Assembly (NCBI GenBank): GCA_020630595.1
Contig: JAHDBC010000001.1
Span: 200,189 to 264,188, forward strand
Origin: Planktomarina sp.
GTDB lineage: Bacteria; Pseudomonadota; Alphaproteobacteria; Rhodobacterales; Rhodobacteraceae
Direction: 5' to 3'
Length of the DNA: 64,000 nt
The translations under genes and the position numbers were made by a program. Position 1 is the first letter of the stretch, and each line of letters opens with the position of its first letter. The notes beneath the pieces are model-generated. The model worked only from the letters and a program-made list of their open reading frames with translations. It was not told the DNA's origin and made no database searches. Positions 26,472-34,434 of the stretch are shown one piece after another.

Positions 26472-28121
26472 ATGGCTGAACAACTGTTGAAAGTGCGCGG
26501 CCTGAAATTGGAAGGCCTGTCAGGGGAAACTTGGACCCCAATCGTGAACGGCGTCAGCTTTGACCTGAAAAAGGGGGAAGTGCTGGGCCTGATTGGTGAA
26601 TCTGGTGCCGGTAAATCGACTGTTGGATTGGCCGCGATGGGGTTTACCCGTGATGGATGCCGGATCAGCGATGGCGAAGTCGAATTTGATGGGATCGATC
26701 TGGTTAACGCTTCTGCTGCGGTCAAACGATCCTTGCTGGGAAAGCGAATCGCATATGTGGCGCAATCAGCCGCGGCCAGTTTCAACCCTGCCCATAAGTT
26801 GATCGATCAACACTCCGAAGCGCCCGTGCAACACGGCGTATCGTCCAAATCTGAAAGCGAAGCGGATGGGATGGAGCTGTATCGCAGGTTGCGTTTGCCC
26901 GACCCAGACAACATCGGGTTCCGCTTCCCCCACCAAGTCTCTGGCGGTCAGTTGCAACGGGCCATGACCGCGATGGCGATGGCCTGCCGCCCGGACCTGA
27001 TAATCTTTGACGAACCAACCACCGCCCTGGACGTGACAACCCAGATCGAAGTTTTGGCGTCCATCAGGGATATCGTGGAACAGTTTGATACGGCTGCGAT
27101 CTACATCACCCATGATCTGGCGGTTGTGGCCCAAATGGCAGACAAAATTAAGGTGCTTTTGAAAGGGGACGAGGTTGAAGAATCCGACACCCGCACCATG
27201 CTGTCCAATCCACAAGAAGATTACACCAAATCATTGTGGGCGGTTCGGTCGTTTGAACGGCCAAAGAAACCAGCCGTGAATACGGGCGCGACGCCCATCG
27301 TTTCGATCAAAAACGTCACCGCGGCCTATGGCACAGTGCCGGTATTGGAAGAAGTCAGTTTTGATATTCACGAAGGGCGCACCGTTGCGGTTGTGGGCGA
27401 ATCGGGATCCGGGAAATCAACGACGGCGCGCTGCATCACTGGCCTTTTGCCGCCAAAAATTGGGCATATCGAATTCGATGGTCAGGCCCTGCCGCTTGAT
27501 TACCGCAGACGATCAAAAGACCAGCTGCGTCAGGCGCAGATGATTTACCAAATGGCCGACACCGCGCTGAACCCGCGCAAAAGCATTGGCGAAATCATCG
27601 GGCGTCCGGTTCAGTTTTACAGTGGAAAGACAGGGTCCGAAAAGCGCCGCCGGGTCGAAGAACTGTTGGAACAAATCGAACTTGATCCCGGTCAGTACAT
27701 TAATCGTTTGCCCTCCGAATTGTCAGGCGGACAAAAGCAGCGCATTGGGATCGCACGTGCCTTGGCCGCTGATCCGAAGTTCATCATTTGTGACGAAGTG
27801 ACATCGGCACTGGATCAGCTGGTGGCAGAAGGCATTCTGAAGCTTTTGGCGAATCTGCAAGATACGCTGGGGCTGTCGTACATGTTCATCACGCACGATC
27901 TGGCCACGGTAAAAGCGATCAGTGACGAAGTTGTGGTCATGAAAGACGGGCGGGTCGTGGAACAAGGGCCAAAAGACGAAATGTTCCAGCCGCCACACCA
28001 TCCATACACAGATTTGTTATTGTCATCTGTGCCGGAAATGGACCCAGACTGGTTAACAACCCTTCTGGATCAACGAGGCGTTGACAATATTGGTGATGCT
28101 GCCGTCAATAAGATGGCATAA
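26472..28121 (+). CDS. ABC transporter ATP-binding protein with two ATPase domains (DppD-DppF type)
   Basis: A 549-residue fusion that supplies both nucleotide-binding sites of the importer. Domain 1 (1-260) has Walker A GESGAGKST, signature VSGGQLQRAMTA and Walker B LIIFDEPTTALD. Domain 2 (275-549) has GESGSGKST, LSGGQKQRIG and FIICDEVTSALD. The tail after each domain carries the NPQ...YT and PPHHPYTDLL-type oligopeptide-transporter extensions. In domain 2 the Walker B ends DEVTSALD rather than DEPTSALD, a tolerated change. The gene is four bases after the permease gene and 52 bases before the binding protein. Confidence 0.93.
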   Translation: MAEQLLKVRGLKLEGLSGETWTPIVNGVSFDLKKGEVLGLIGESGAGKSTVGLAAMGFTRDGCRISDGEVEFDGIDLVNASAAVKRSLLGKRIAYVAQSAAASFNPAHKLIDQHSEAPVQHGVSSKSESEADGMELYRRLRLPDPDNIGFRFPHQVSGGQLQRAMTAMAMACRPDLIIFDEPTTALDVTTQIEVLASIRDIVEQFDTAAIYITHDLAVVAQMADKIKVLLKGDEVEESDTRTMLSNPQEDYTKSLWAVRSFERPKKPAVNTGATPIVSIKNVTAAYGTVPVLEEVSFDIHEGRTVAVVGESGSGKSTTARCITGLLPPKIGHIEFDGQALPLDYRRRSKDQLRQAQMIYQMADTALNPRKSIGEIIGRPVQFYSGKTGSEKRRRVEELLEQIELDPGQYINRLPSELSGGQKQRIGIARALAADPKFIICDEVTSALDQLVAEGILKLLANLQDTLGLSYMFITHDLATVKAISDEVVVMKDGRVVEQGPKDEMFQPPHHPYTDLLLSSVPEMDPDWLTTLLDQRGVDNIGDAAVNKMA

Positions 28122-28127
28122 AAATTT

Positions 28128-28141
28128 GCAGGGGCACCTGC
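28128..28141 (+). promoter_or_regulatory. Intercistronic hairpin before the binding protein gene
   Basis: GCAGG (28128-28132) pairs with CCTGC (28137-28141) around GGCA, between the ATPase stop and the GGGAG ribosome-binding site of the binding protein. A TTGACA at 28081-28086 inside the ATPase gene could be the -35 box of a separate promoter. Both roles are inference. Confidence 0.3.
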
Positions 28142-28173
28142 GAAGTAAAAAGTGTTCAACACGGGAGAAAACA

Positions 28174-29715
28174 ATGACGAAACTAACACGTCGCGGTTTG
28201 ATGAAGACGGGTGTTGCAGCCTCTGTGGTTGCTGCGACTGGTCTTCCAGCAAAAGCCCAGCAACGCGGTGGCACATTGCGTTTGGGTCTGGCAGGGGCCA
28301 ACACCTCTGACAGCTGGGATGGTCGGACCCATTCTGACAGCTACATGATCATCACGGCACACGGCTGTGTGTTTGACTGTCTGACCGAAGTTGCCGCCAA
28401 TGGCGAACTGGTTGGCGAATTGGCAGAAAGCTGGGAAGCATCAGCAGATGCGAAAACCTGGACATTCAATCTGCGCCAAGGCGTGACATTCCACAACGGC
28501 AAACCATTCGGCGCTGACGATGTGATTGAATCACTGCAGATGCACGTGGCCGAAGGTGCGAAATCCGCAGCCAAGCCAATCGTTGCATCCATCACTGAAA
28601 TGAAAAAGATGGGCGACCATCAGGTTCAGTTCACGCTGGCTGCGGGCAACGCTGACTTCCCGTTCCTGCTGTCTGATTACCACATCCTGATGTATCCAGC
28701 AGGCATGATCGACGAAGCGATCGCAAGCGGTATTGGTACGGGTCTGTACAAAGTTGAATCCTTTGATCCAGGTGTGCGCACCGTCATGTCCCGCGTGGAC
28801 AGCCACTACAAAGATGGCAAAGCAGGCTGGTTCGACAGCGTAGAAGTTGTCGCCATCAACGATGCATCCGCACGGATGAACGCGCTGATGACTGGTCAGA
28901 TCGATGCGGCCAACCGGGTTGATTTCAAAACCGAAGCGCTGCTGAAGGCCAACCCGAACGTCGAAATTTTCGAAGTGACCGGCAACCAGCACTTCACCTT
29001 CCCAATGCTGACGAACCAAGCGCCTTATGACGACGTCAACGTTCGCAAGGCACTGAAATACGCGGTGAACCGTCAGGAAATGGTCGACAAGATCCTGCAA
29101 GGTCACGGTAAAGTCGGTAACGACCACCCAATCGGCCCAGCGAACCAGTATTTCGCAGCCGATCTGCCGCAGCTGGAATATGATGCCGACAAGGCGAAAT
29201 TCTACATGCAGCAGGCTGGTCTGGATTCGCTGAACGTTCAGCTGTCCGCATCAGACGCCGCATTCTCTGGCGCAGTGGATGCAGCACAGCTGTATCAGGC
29301 GTCCGCGGGTTCTGCTGGCATCAACATCGAAGTGGTTCAGGAACCAGCAGATGGTTACTGGTCCAACGTCTGGCTGAAAAAGCCATGGTGTGCCTGCTAC
29401 TGGTCCGGTCGTGCGACCGAAGACTGGATGTTCTCAACCGCATATGAATCTGGTGTGCCGTGGAACGACACGTCTTGGGAAAATGCACGGTTCCAAGAAC
29501 TGCTGCTGATGGGCCGCGCCGAACTGGATTCCGGCAAGCGCCGCGACATCTACACCGAAATGCAGATGATCATGTCCGAAGAAGGCGGCACGATTGTTCC
29601 AATGTATGCCAACTATGTTGATGCGAATTCGACAAAACTGGCCCACGGTGAAGACATCGGTAACCTGTGGCAGATGGACTCTAGCCGGATCATCGAACGT
29701 TGGTGGTTCAAATAA
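28174..29715 (+). CDS. ABC transporter substrate-binding protein, peptide/opine type (Tat-exported)
   Basis: A 513-residue periplasmic binding protein of the DppA/OppA class (SBP family 5). The signal has a twin-arginine motif (LTRRGLMKTG) and ends near AKAQ. The body shows LAESWEASADAKTWTF and LRQGVTFHNGKPFGADDV, the family signature. The ATG at 28174 is behind GGGAG. Codon use is biased to CCA, GCA and CTG, in contrast to its neighbours, as expected for a highly expressed protein. It is the last gene of the operon, followed by a strong terminator. The ligand is not predictable. Confidence 0.95.
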   Translation: MTKLTRRGLMKTGVAASVVAATGLPAKAQQRGGTLRLGLAGANTSDSWDGRTHSDSYMIITAHGCVFDCLTEVAANGELVGELAESWEASADAKTWTFNLRQGVTFHNGKPFGADDVIESLQMHVAEGAKSAAKPIVASITEMKKMGDHQVQFTLAAGNADFPFLLSDYHILMYPAGMIDEAIASGIGTGLYKVESFDPGVRTVMSRVDSHYKDGKAGWFDSVEVVAINDASARMNALMTGQIDAANRVDFKTEALLKANPNVEIFEVTGNQHFTFPMLTNQAPYDDVNVRKALKYAVNRQEMVDKILQGHGKVGNDHPIGPANQYFAADLPQLEYDADKAKFYMQQAGLDSLNVQLSASDAAFSGAVDAAQLYQASAGSAGINIEVVQEPADGYWSNVWLKKPWCACYWSGRATEDWMFSTAYESGVPWNDTSWENARFQELLLMGRAELDSGKRRDIYTEMQMIMSEEGGTIVPMYANYVDANSTKLAHGEDIGNLWQMDSSRIIERWWFK

Positions 29716-29735
29716 TCGAAACCATCCTGACATAG

Positions 29736-29766
29736 GAAAGGGGCCCACGCGGCCCCTTTTCTTTTG
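29736..29766 (+). terminator. Intrinsic terminator of the peptide importer operon
   Basis: AAAGGGGCC (29737-29745) pairs perfectly with GGCCCCTTT (29751-29759) around CACGC and is followed by a TTTTCTTTT tract. It lies 21 bases after the stop of the binding protein gene. Confidence 0.88.
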
Positions 29767-29818
29767 TGATTGATACGACTTGGGCCTAGGGTTTTATCAA
29801 ACGGCGAAAGAGACTGCA

Positions 29819-31489
29819 TTGGCAAATCCAGATCGAAATGCGGCCATCTGGTATTCAGCAGATGGATATGATCCGGCCAACAAAGGGATCAATGGACGCC
29901 GCGTCGCCGGTGAAAGTTTCCTGCGTGGCTTTTTGCAGCATGTCGACGCCGATGAATTGCAGGCCATCGTGGCGGGGCACAATACGGCAAACGAATTTGC
30001 TGAACTTGCACGGCCATATGCGGGATCGCGGTCCATCCGCCCCATGCACATCTACAAATCCCGGGACATCGATGCGGTTAGTGCCGTCCATTATCCGGCA
30101 CCAAACATCGCTTCAGAAGCGTGGCGCAGATATCATTTCGGACAAACGTCGTTCAGCATCACCGGCATTACGCATACCACTGCAACGGCGAACATCATGC
30201 AGGCCATGTTTGATTTGCGGACCGCGCCAATTGAACCGTGGGATGGGATCATCTGCACGTCAAAATCTGTGCTGGATCAGGTGCATTATCAATTTGACCT
30301 GTTTGATTCCTATGCGGCCAAGCGGTTCGGAACCCGAAACCCGGCCCGACCCCAAACGAAACTGATCCCCCTTGGCATTCACACACAGGATTTCGAACCC
30401 GATGCGGCGATGGGCGCGGCCCTTCGCGCGGATCTTGGCATTGGGTCGGGGGATATCGTGTTTATGGTTCTATCCCGCCTCAGCGCCCACGAAAAATTTG
30501 ATCCCATGCCCGTCTATCGCGCGCTTTCCATTGCGCAAAAACAAACGGGGCAGACCGTTCATTTGGTGTTGTGCGGTTTCTTTGCGGATGCAACTTCGGA
30601 AAAGGTGTTTCGCCAAGGCGCCGTTGCGGCCATGCCAAAAGTGTCACTGCATGTGGTGGATGGGAAGGACGCACACGTCCGGAAATCCACGTTCAGCGCG
30701 GCAGACATCTTTCTGTTTCCCATCGACAATATCCAAGAAACATTCGGCATCGCCCCGATAGAGGCGATGGCGGCAGGACTTCCTGTTATTGCATCCGATT
30801 GGGATGGGTTGCGCGATACAGTCACGCCCGATGTCGGAATACGAATCCCAACCACGCTGCCATCCGCGTCTGATCTTGCGCAGGAATCGTTCCAGCATCA
30901 GGTCAGTGCAAACAGCTATGTCCAATACACGATGCTGACGGCGTCGATGACCGTTCTGGATGTGCCAAAATTGGCCCGGGCCATGGAAACCCTGATTCGT
31001 GATCCAGATATGCGCCGCCGCATGGGGCAGGCGGGGCAACAGCGTGCGCGTGATGTTTATGATTGGGCCCATGTGATCCCGCAGATGCAGGATTTCTGGG
31101 AAGAACTCGCGCAGCTTAGGAAAGCGGCGATAAATCCCGCGCAGTACACTGGCATGGATGTGCCCGTCGCGCCAAATGTGGGCCACATGTTTGCAAGCTA
31201 TCCAACGCATCAGGGCACGTTGAATGATCAGCCACTTACCGCAACGCCCGGGGCCACCGTCGCTGCGCTAAAATCAGCACTGAATGCCCGCCAATTCGAA
31301 CGCATGCGGCGGATGGTCGAAGCCAACAACCGGATGGAGGCGGTGCTGCGCCACTTTCTGTCTTCGCCAACCCCAGTCACACCAAAAATGGCGGCGGGCG
31401 CGCTGGATATATCCCAACGTGCGGTCACACGGTGTTGTCATTTTCTTTTGAAATATGACTTGCTGCGGGTCGTCGATGAAAGCCATTGA
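29819..31489 (+). CDS. Glycosyltransferase (GT-B fold) with C-terminal winged-helix-like segment
   Basis: A protein of about 556 residues. The N-terminal region (AIWYSADGYDPANKGINGRRVAGESFLRG) and the GT4-like donor site (ETFGIAPIEAMAAGLPVIASDWDG, near residue 315) mark a retaining GT-B glycosyltransferase. After the catalytic part, residues about 517-553 read MAAGALDISQRAVTRCCHFLLKYDLL, the pattern of a winged helix-turn-helix. This tail is not usual for GT4 enzymes. TTG at 29819 is preferred over TTG at 29780 because of a GAAAGAGA-like site upstream; neither is certain. It is a single gene between a terminator and the rimP promoter. Confidence 0.78.
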   Translation: MANPDRNAAIWYSADGYDPANKGINGRRVAGESFLRGFLQHVDADELQAIVAGHNTANEFAELARPYAGSRSIRPMHIYKSRDIDAVSAVHYPAPNIASEAWRRYHFGQTSFSITGITHTTATANIMQAMFDLRTAPIEPWDGIICTSKSVLDQVHYQFDLFDSYAAKRFGTRNPARPQTKLIPLGIHTQDFEPDAAMGAALRADLGIGSGDIVFMVLSRLSAHEKFDPMPVYRALSIAQKQTGQTVHLVLCGFFADATSEKVFRQGAVAAMPKVSLHVVDGKDAHVRKSTFSAADIFLFPIDNIQETFGIAPIEAMAAGLPVIASDWDGLRDTVTPDVGIRIPTTLPSASDLAQESFQHQVSANSYVQYTMLTASMTVLDVPKLARAMETLIRDPDMRRRMGQAGQQRARDVYDWAHVIPQMQDFWEELAQLRKAAINPAQYTGMDVPVAPNVGHMFASYPTHQGTLNDQPLTATPGATVAALKSALNARQFERMRRMVEANNRMEAVLRHFLSSPTPVTPKMAAGALDISQRAVTRCCHFLLKYDLLRVVDESH

Positions 31490-31514
31490 ACTTTCGACCG
31501 GGTCAACGTATATG
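31486..31514 (+). promoter_or_regulatory. Probable sigma-70 promoter of the rimP-nusA-infB operon
   Basis: TTGAAC (31486-31491), a 17-base spacer and TATATG (31509-31514) form a good vegetative promoter, its -35 box overlapping the stop codon of the glycosyltransferase gene. Transcription would begin near 31521, about 90 bases before rimP, giving a long leader. Confidence 0.55.
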
Positions 31515-31530
31515 CAGGTTCAACAGCGGC

Positions 31531-31553
31531 GTTTCAGCCTCCACCCCTGAAAC
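31531..31553 (+). promoter_or_regulatory. First leader hairpin of the rimP operon
   Basis: GTTTCAG (31531-31537) pairs perfectly with CTGAAAC (31547-31553) around a nine-base pyrimidine-rich loop. It lies between the predicted start point and the terminator that follows. It has no T tract of its own and could act as a pause hairpin. Confidence 0.45.
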
Positions 31554-31568
31554 CCACCGGAACATACC

Positions 31569-31591
31569 ACGGGCCGCGCGCCCGTTTTTTT
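31569..31591 (+). terminator. Intrinsic terminator or attenuator before rimP
   Basis: ACGGGC (31569-31574) pairs with GCCCGT (31580-31585) around CGCGC and runs into seven T residues. It can end the glycosyltransferase transcript. Because a probable promoter lies upstream of it, it would also sit in the leader of rimP-nusA. Confidence 0.75.
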
Positions 31592-31612
31592 GTGCCTGAA
31601 CGAAAGGTCACC

Positions 31613-32188
31613 ATGTCAGAAATGATCGCAAAATCCGCGATGGATCGCCGGTTGTTTGAGATCGTGAACCCGTTGGTTGAATCCATGGGGTTTGAAATCG
31701 TGCGCCTGCGTCTGATGGGGGGCAATACGCCCACATTGCAGGTTATGGCACAAAAGCCAGACACGACGATCGAAGTTGACGATTGCGCAGAAATTTCGAC
31801 GGCCATATCGGCTGTGCTGGATGTCGAAGACCCGATTATCGAAGCCTACACGCTTGAAGTTTCCAGCCCGGGCATCGACCGGCCTTTGACCCGGCTAAAA
31901 GATTTCGCCCATTGGGTTGGCTATGTCGCCAAACTGGAAACCAGTGAATTGATCGACGGTCGCAAACGGTTTCGCGGTGAATTGGCCGGCACCGAAGATG
32001 ATGAAGTTTTGATCAATATCGAAGAAGGCACCATTGGCCTGAAATTCGATTGGTTGGCAGATGCCAAATTGGTGCTGACCGATGATCTGATCCGTGACGT
32101 TTTGAAAGGTCGCAAAGACAAAGGTCAAATTGACGATGCGCAATTTGATGAAGTGCAAACCATCGTAGATGGGCAGGAGGACACGTAA
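31613..32188 (+). CDS. rimP: Ribosome maturation factor RimP
   Basis: RimP helps assemble the 30S subunit. The 191-residue product has the N-terminal domain ([19 protein letters not shown]), then VDDCAEIS and the [14 protein letters not shown] motif that marks the family (residues 83-96), followed by the SH3-like C-terminal part. The ATG at 31613 follows AAGG. It is the first gene of the rimP-nusA-ylxR-infB operon, ends directly before the nusA start, and is preceded by a leader with hairpins. Confidence 0.96.
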   Translation: MSEMIAKSAMDRRLFEIVNPLVESMGFEIVRLRLMGGNTPTLQVMAQKPDTTIEVDDCAEISTAISAVLDVEDPIIEAYTLEVSSPGIDRPLTRLKDFAHWVGYVAKLETSELIDGRKRFRGELAGTEDDEVLINIEEGTIGLKFDWLADAKLVLTDDLIRDVLKGRKDKGQIDDAQFDEVQTIVDGQEDT

Positions 32189-33805
32189 ATGGCAATCACT
32201 TCCGCAAACCAGTTGGAATTGCTTCAGACAGCAGAGGCTGTCGCCCGCGAAAAGATGATCGACCCCGGTCTGGTCGTCGAAGCCATGGAAGAATCCTTGG
32301 CCCGGGCTGCAAAGTCCCGCTATGGCGCTGAAATGGACATTCGTGTGTCGATTGACCGCAAAACCGGCAAGGCCACATTTACCCGCGTGCGCACCGTCGT
32401 CGAAGAAGAAGAGCTGGAAAATTACCAGGCTGAATTCACCGTCGAACAAGCCAAACAGTACATGGAAAATCCATCTGTCGGCGATACGTTTGTCGAAGAA
32501 GTGCCCCCAGTGGAATTGGGCCGGATTGCTGCACAATCGGCCAAACAGGTGATCCTGCAAAAAGTACGCGAAGCCGAACGGGATCGTCAGTACGAAGAAT
32601 TCAAAGACCGCGCTGGCACCATCATCAACGGTTTGGTCAAACGCGAAGAATACGGCAACGTCATCGTTGATATCGGCCGCGGCGAAGCCGTTCTGCGGCG
32701 CAACGAAAAGATCGGCCGCGAAAGCTATCGCCCCAATGACCGGATCCGGGTCTACATCAAGGATGTGCGCCGCGAACAACGTGGCCCACAGATCTTCCTG
32801 TCGCGGACAGCACCGGAATTCATGGCCGAACTGTTCAAGATGGAAGTGCCGGAAATCTATGACGGCATTATCGAAATCAAGGCTGTTGCCCGTGATCCGG
32901 GATCGCGCGCAAAGATCGCGGTGATTTCATATGATGGGTCCATCGATCCTGTTGGGGCCTGCGTTGGTATGCGGGGGTCGCGGGTTCAGGCTGTGGTCAA
33001 CGAATTGCAGGGTGAAAAGATCGATATCATTCCATGGAATGAAGATCAGCCCACATTCCTGGTGAACGCATTGCAACCTGCCGAAGTGTCAAAGGTGGTT
33101 CTGGACGAAGAAGCGGGCCGGATCGAAGTTGTTGTACCCGATGAACAGCTGTCTTTGGCGATTGGGCGTCGTGGTCAGAACGTCCGGTTGGCGTCCCAGC
33201 TCACCAACCTTGATATCGACATCATGACGGAAGAAGAAGAATCCAAACGCCGTCAGGCCGAATTTGAACAGCGCACCAAGCTGTTCATGGATACACTTGA
33301 TCTGGATGAATTCTTTGCCCAGCTGTTGGTCGCCGAAGGCTTCACCAATCTGGAAGAAGTCGCCTATGTCGATGTGGACGAACTGTTGGTCATTGATGGC
33401 GTCGACGACGATACCGCCAACGAACTTCAGACACGTGCGCGGGAATATCTGGAAGCCGAAGCCGAAAAAGCGCTGGCAAATGCCCGTGCACTGGGCGCGG
33501 AAGACAGCCTTATTGCATTCGAAGGCCTGACTGCCCAAATGGTAGAGGCGCTGGCAAAAGATGACGTCAAAACGCTGGAAGATTTCGCAACCTGTGCGGA
33601 TTGGGAATTGGCAGGCGGTTGGACCACCGTGGATGGCGAACGGGTCAAAGACGACGGTGTTCTGGAACCCTTTGGCATCGATCTGGAAGAAGCGCAAAAT
33701 ATGGTCATGACAGCCCGCATCATTTTGGGCTGGGTTGATCCGGATGAATTGGTTGCCGATGAAGACGGTGAAGCCGATGACGCCGCAGAGCAAGAGGATG
33801 CGTGA
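32189..33805 (+). CDS. nusA: Transcription termination/antitermination factor NusA
   Basis: NusA binds RNA polymerase and modulates pausing, termination and antitermination. The 538-residue protein has the N-terminal polymerase-binding domain (1-130), S1 (about 135-200, with VIVDIGRGEAVL), two KH domains (about 205-345, with VGMRGSRVQAVVNELQGEK and AIGRRGQNVRLASQLT) and two acidic helix-hairpin-helix-like repeats at the C-terminus, ending in an acidic tail (DEDGEADDAAEQ). AGGAGG precedes the ATG. It abuts rimP and overlaps the YlxR gene by four bases. In other bacteria NusA controls its own operon, which fits the leader terminator here. Confidence 0.97.
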   Translation: MAITSANQLELLQTAEAVAREKMIDPGLVVEAMEESLARAAKSRYGAEMDIRVSIDRKTGKATFTRVRTVVEEEELENYQAEFTVEQAKQYMENPSVGDTFVEEVPPVELGRIAAQSAKQVILQKVREAERDRQYEEFKDRAGTIINGLVKREEYGNVIVDIGRGEAVLRRNEKIGRESYRPNDRIRVYIKDVRREQRGPQIFLSRTAPEFMAELFKMEVPEIYDGIIEIKAVARDPGSRAKIAVISYDGSIDPVGACVGMRGSRVQAVVNELQGEKIDIIPWNEDQPTFLVNALQPAEVSKVVLDEEAGRIEVVVPDEQLSLAIGRRGQNVRLASQLTNLDIDIMTEEEESKRRQAEFEQRTKLFMDTLDLDEFFAQLLVAEGFTNLEEVAYVDVDELLVIDGVDDDTANELQTRAREYLEAEAEKALANARALGAEDSLIAFEGLTAQMVEALAKDDVKTLEDFATCADWELAGGWTTVDGERVKDDGVLEPFGIDLEEAQNMVMTARIILGWVDPDELVADEDGEADDAAEQEDA

Positions 33806-34434
33806 TCCCCGTGCCGCGTGGTGGAACCCAAAAGGATCGTTCTGAACCCGAACGCAAGTGCCTTGTGACGCAAGAATCAGGCCCGAAACAGGGCCTGATC
33901 CGTTTTGTGACGGGGCCGGACAGTCAGGTTGTGCCCGATGTGTTGGGCAAACTGCCGGGGCGCGGGTATTACGTGACCGCGGATCGGGCGATATTGGAAC
34001 AAGCCGTCGCCAAGCGCGTTTTTGCACGTGGGGCGAAGATGCAGGTCACTGTTCCGGATGGTTTGATCGATGCGATTGACCGCCAATTGGCGGATCGTGT
34101 GGTGGATCTGATTTCTTTGGCGCGCAAAGCCGGGTTGGCCGTAACGGGATTTGAAAAGGTCAAATCCTGGTTGGCCGACGGTAAAGTGAAAGTGCTGCTG
34201 CAGGCGTCGGATGGGTCTGAACGCGGCAAAAGCAAATTGTGGACGCCCGAAGGGGCGCGATATTTCGGCTGTTTGACAGCTCAGGAAATGGGTTTGGCAT
34301 TCGGGCGTGGGCATGCGATACACGGCGCACTCTCGACTGGTGGACTCAGCACACGTGTTATAGAGGAAGCGGCAAAGCTGCGCGGATTAAGAGAATCCGA
34401 TGACAGCAGCCCGAAAGGACGAAAAGCTTTATGA
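33802..34434 (+). CDS. YlxR/DUF448-type RNA-binding protein with L7Ae-like C-terminal domain
   Basis: A 210-residue protein in the fixed position between nusA and infB. The N-terminal part (about residues 10-85) is a YlxR domain, with ERKCLVTQE and [13 protein letters not shown]. The second part (residues 90-195) reads [22 protein letters not shown], the opening of an L7Ae/L30e-like RNA-binding domain, then [12 protein letters not shown]. This two-domain form is usual in alphaproteobacteria. The start is GTG, overlapping nusA by GTGA; the stop overlaps the infB ATG. Confidence 0.92.
   Translation: MIPVPRGGTQKDRSEPERKCLVTQESGPKQGLIRFVTGPDSQVVPDVLGKLPGRGYYVTADRAILEQAVAKRVFARGAKMQVTVPDGLIDAIDRQLADRVVDLISLARKAGLAVTGFEKVKSWLADGKVKVLLQASDGSERGKSKLWTPEGARYFGCLTAQEMGLAFGRGHAIHGALSTGGLSTRVIEEAAKLRGLRESDDSSPKGRKAL

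Noticed and set aside
25277-26785. Long open frame antisense to the DppC-type permease gene
   Set aside because: Gln/Arg/His-rich, no family features, entirely opposite to a clear membrane protein gene and the start of the ATPase gene.
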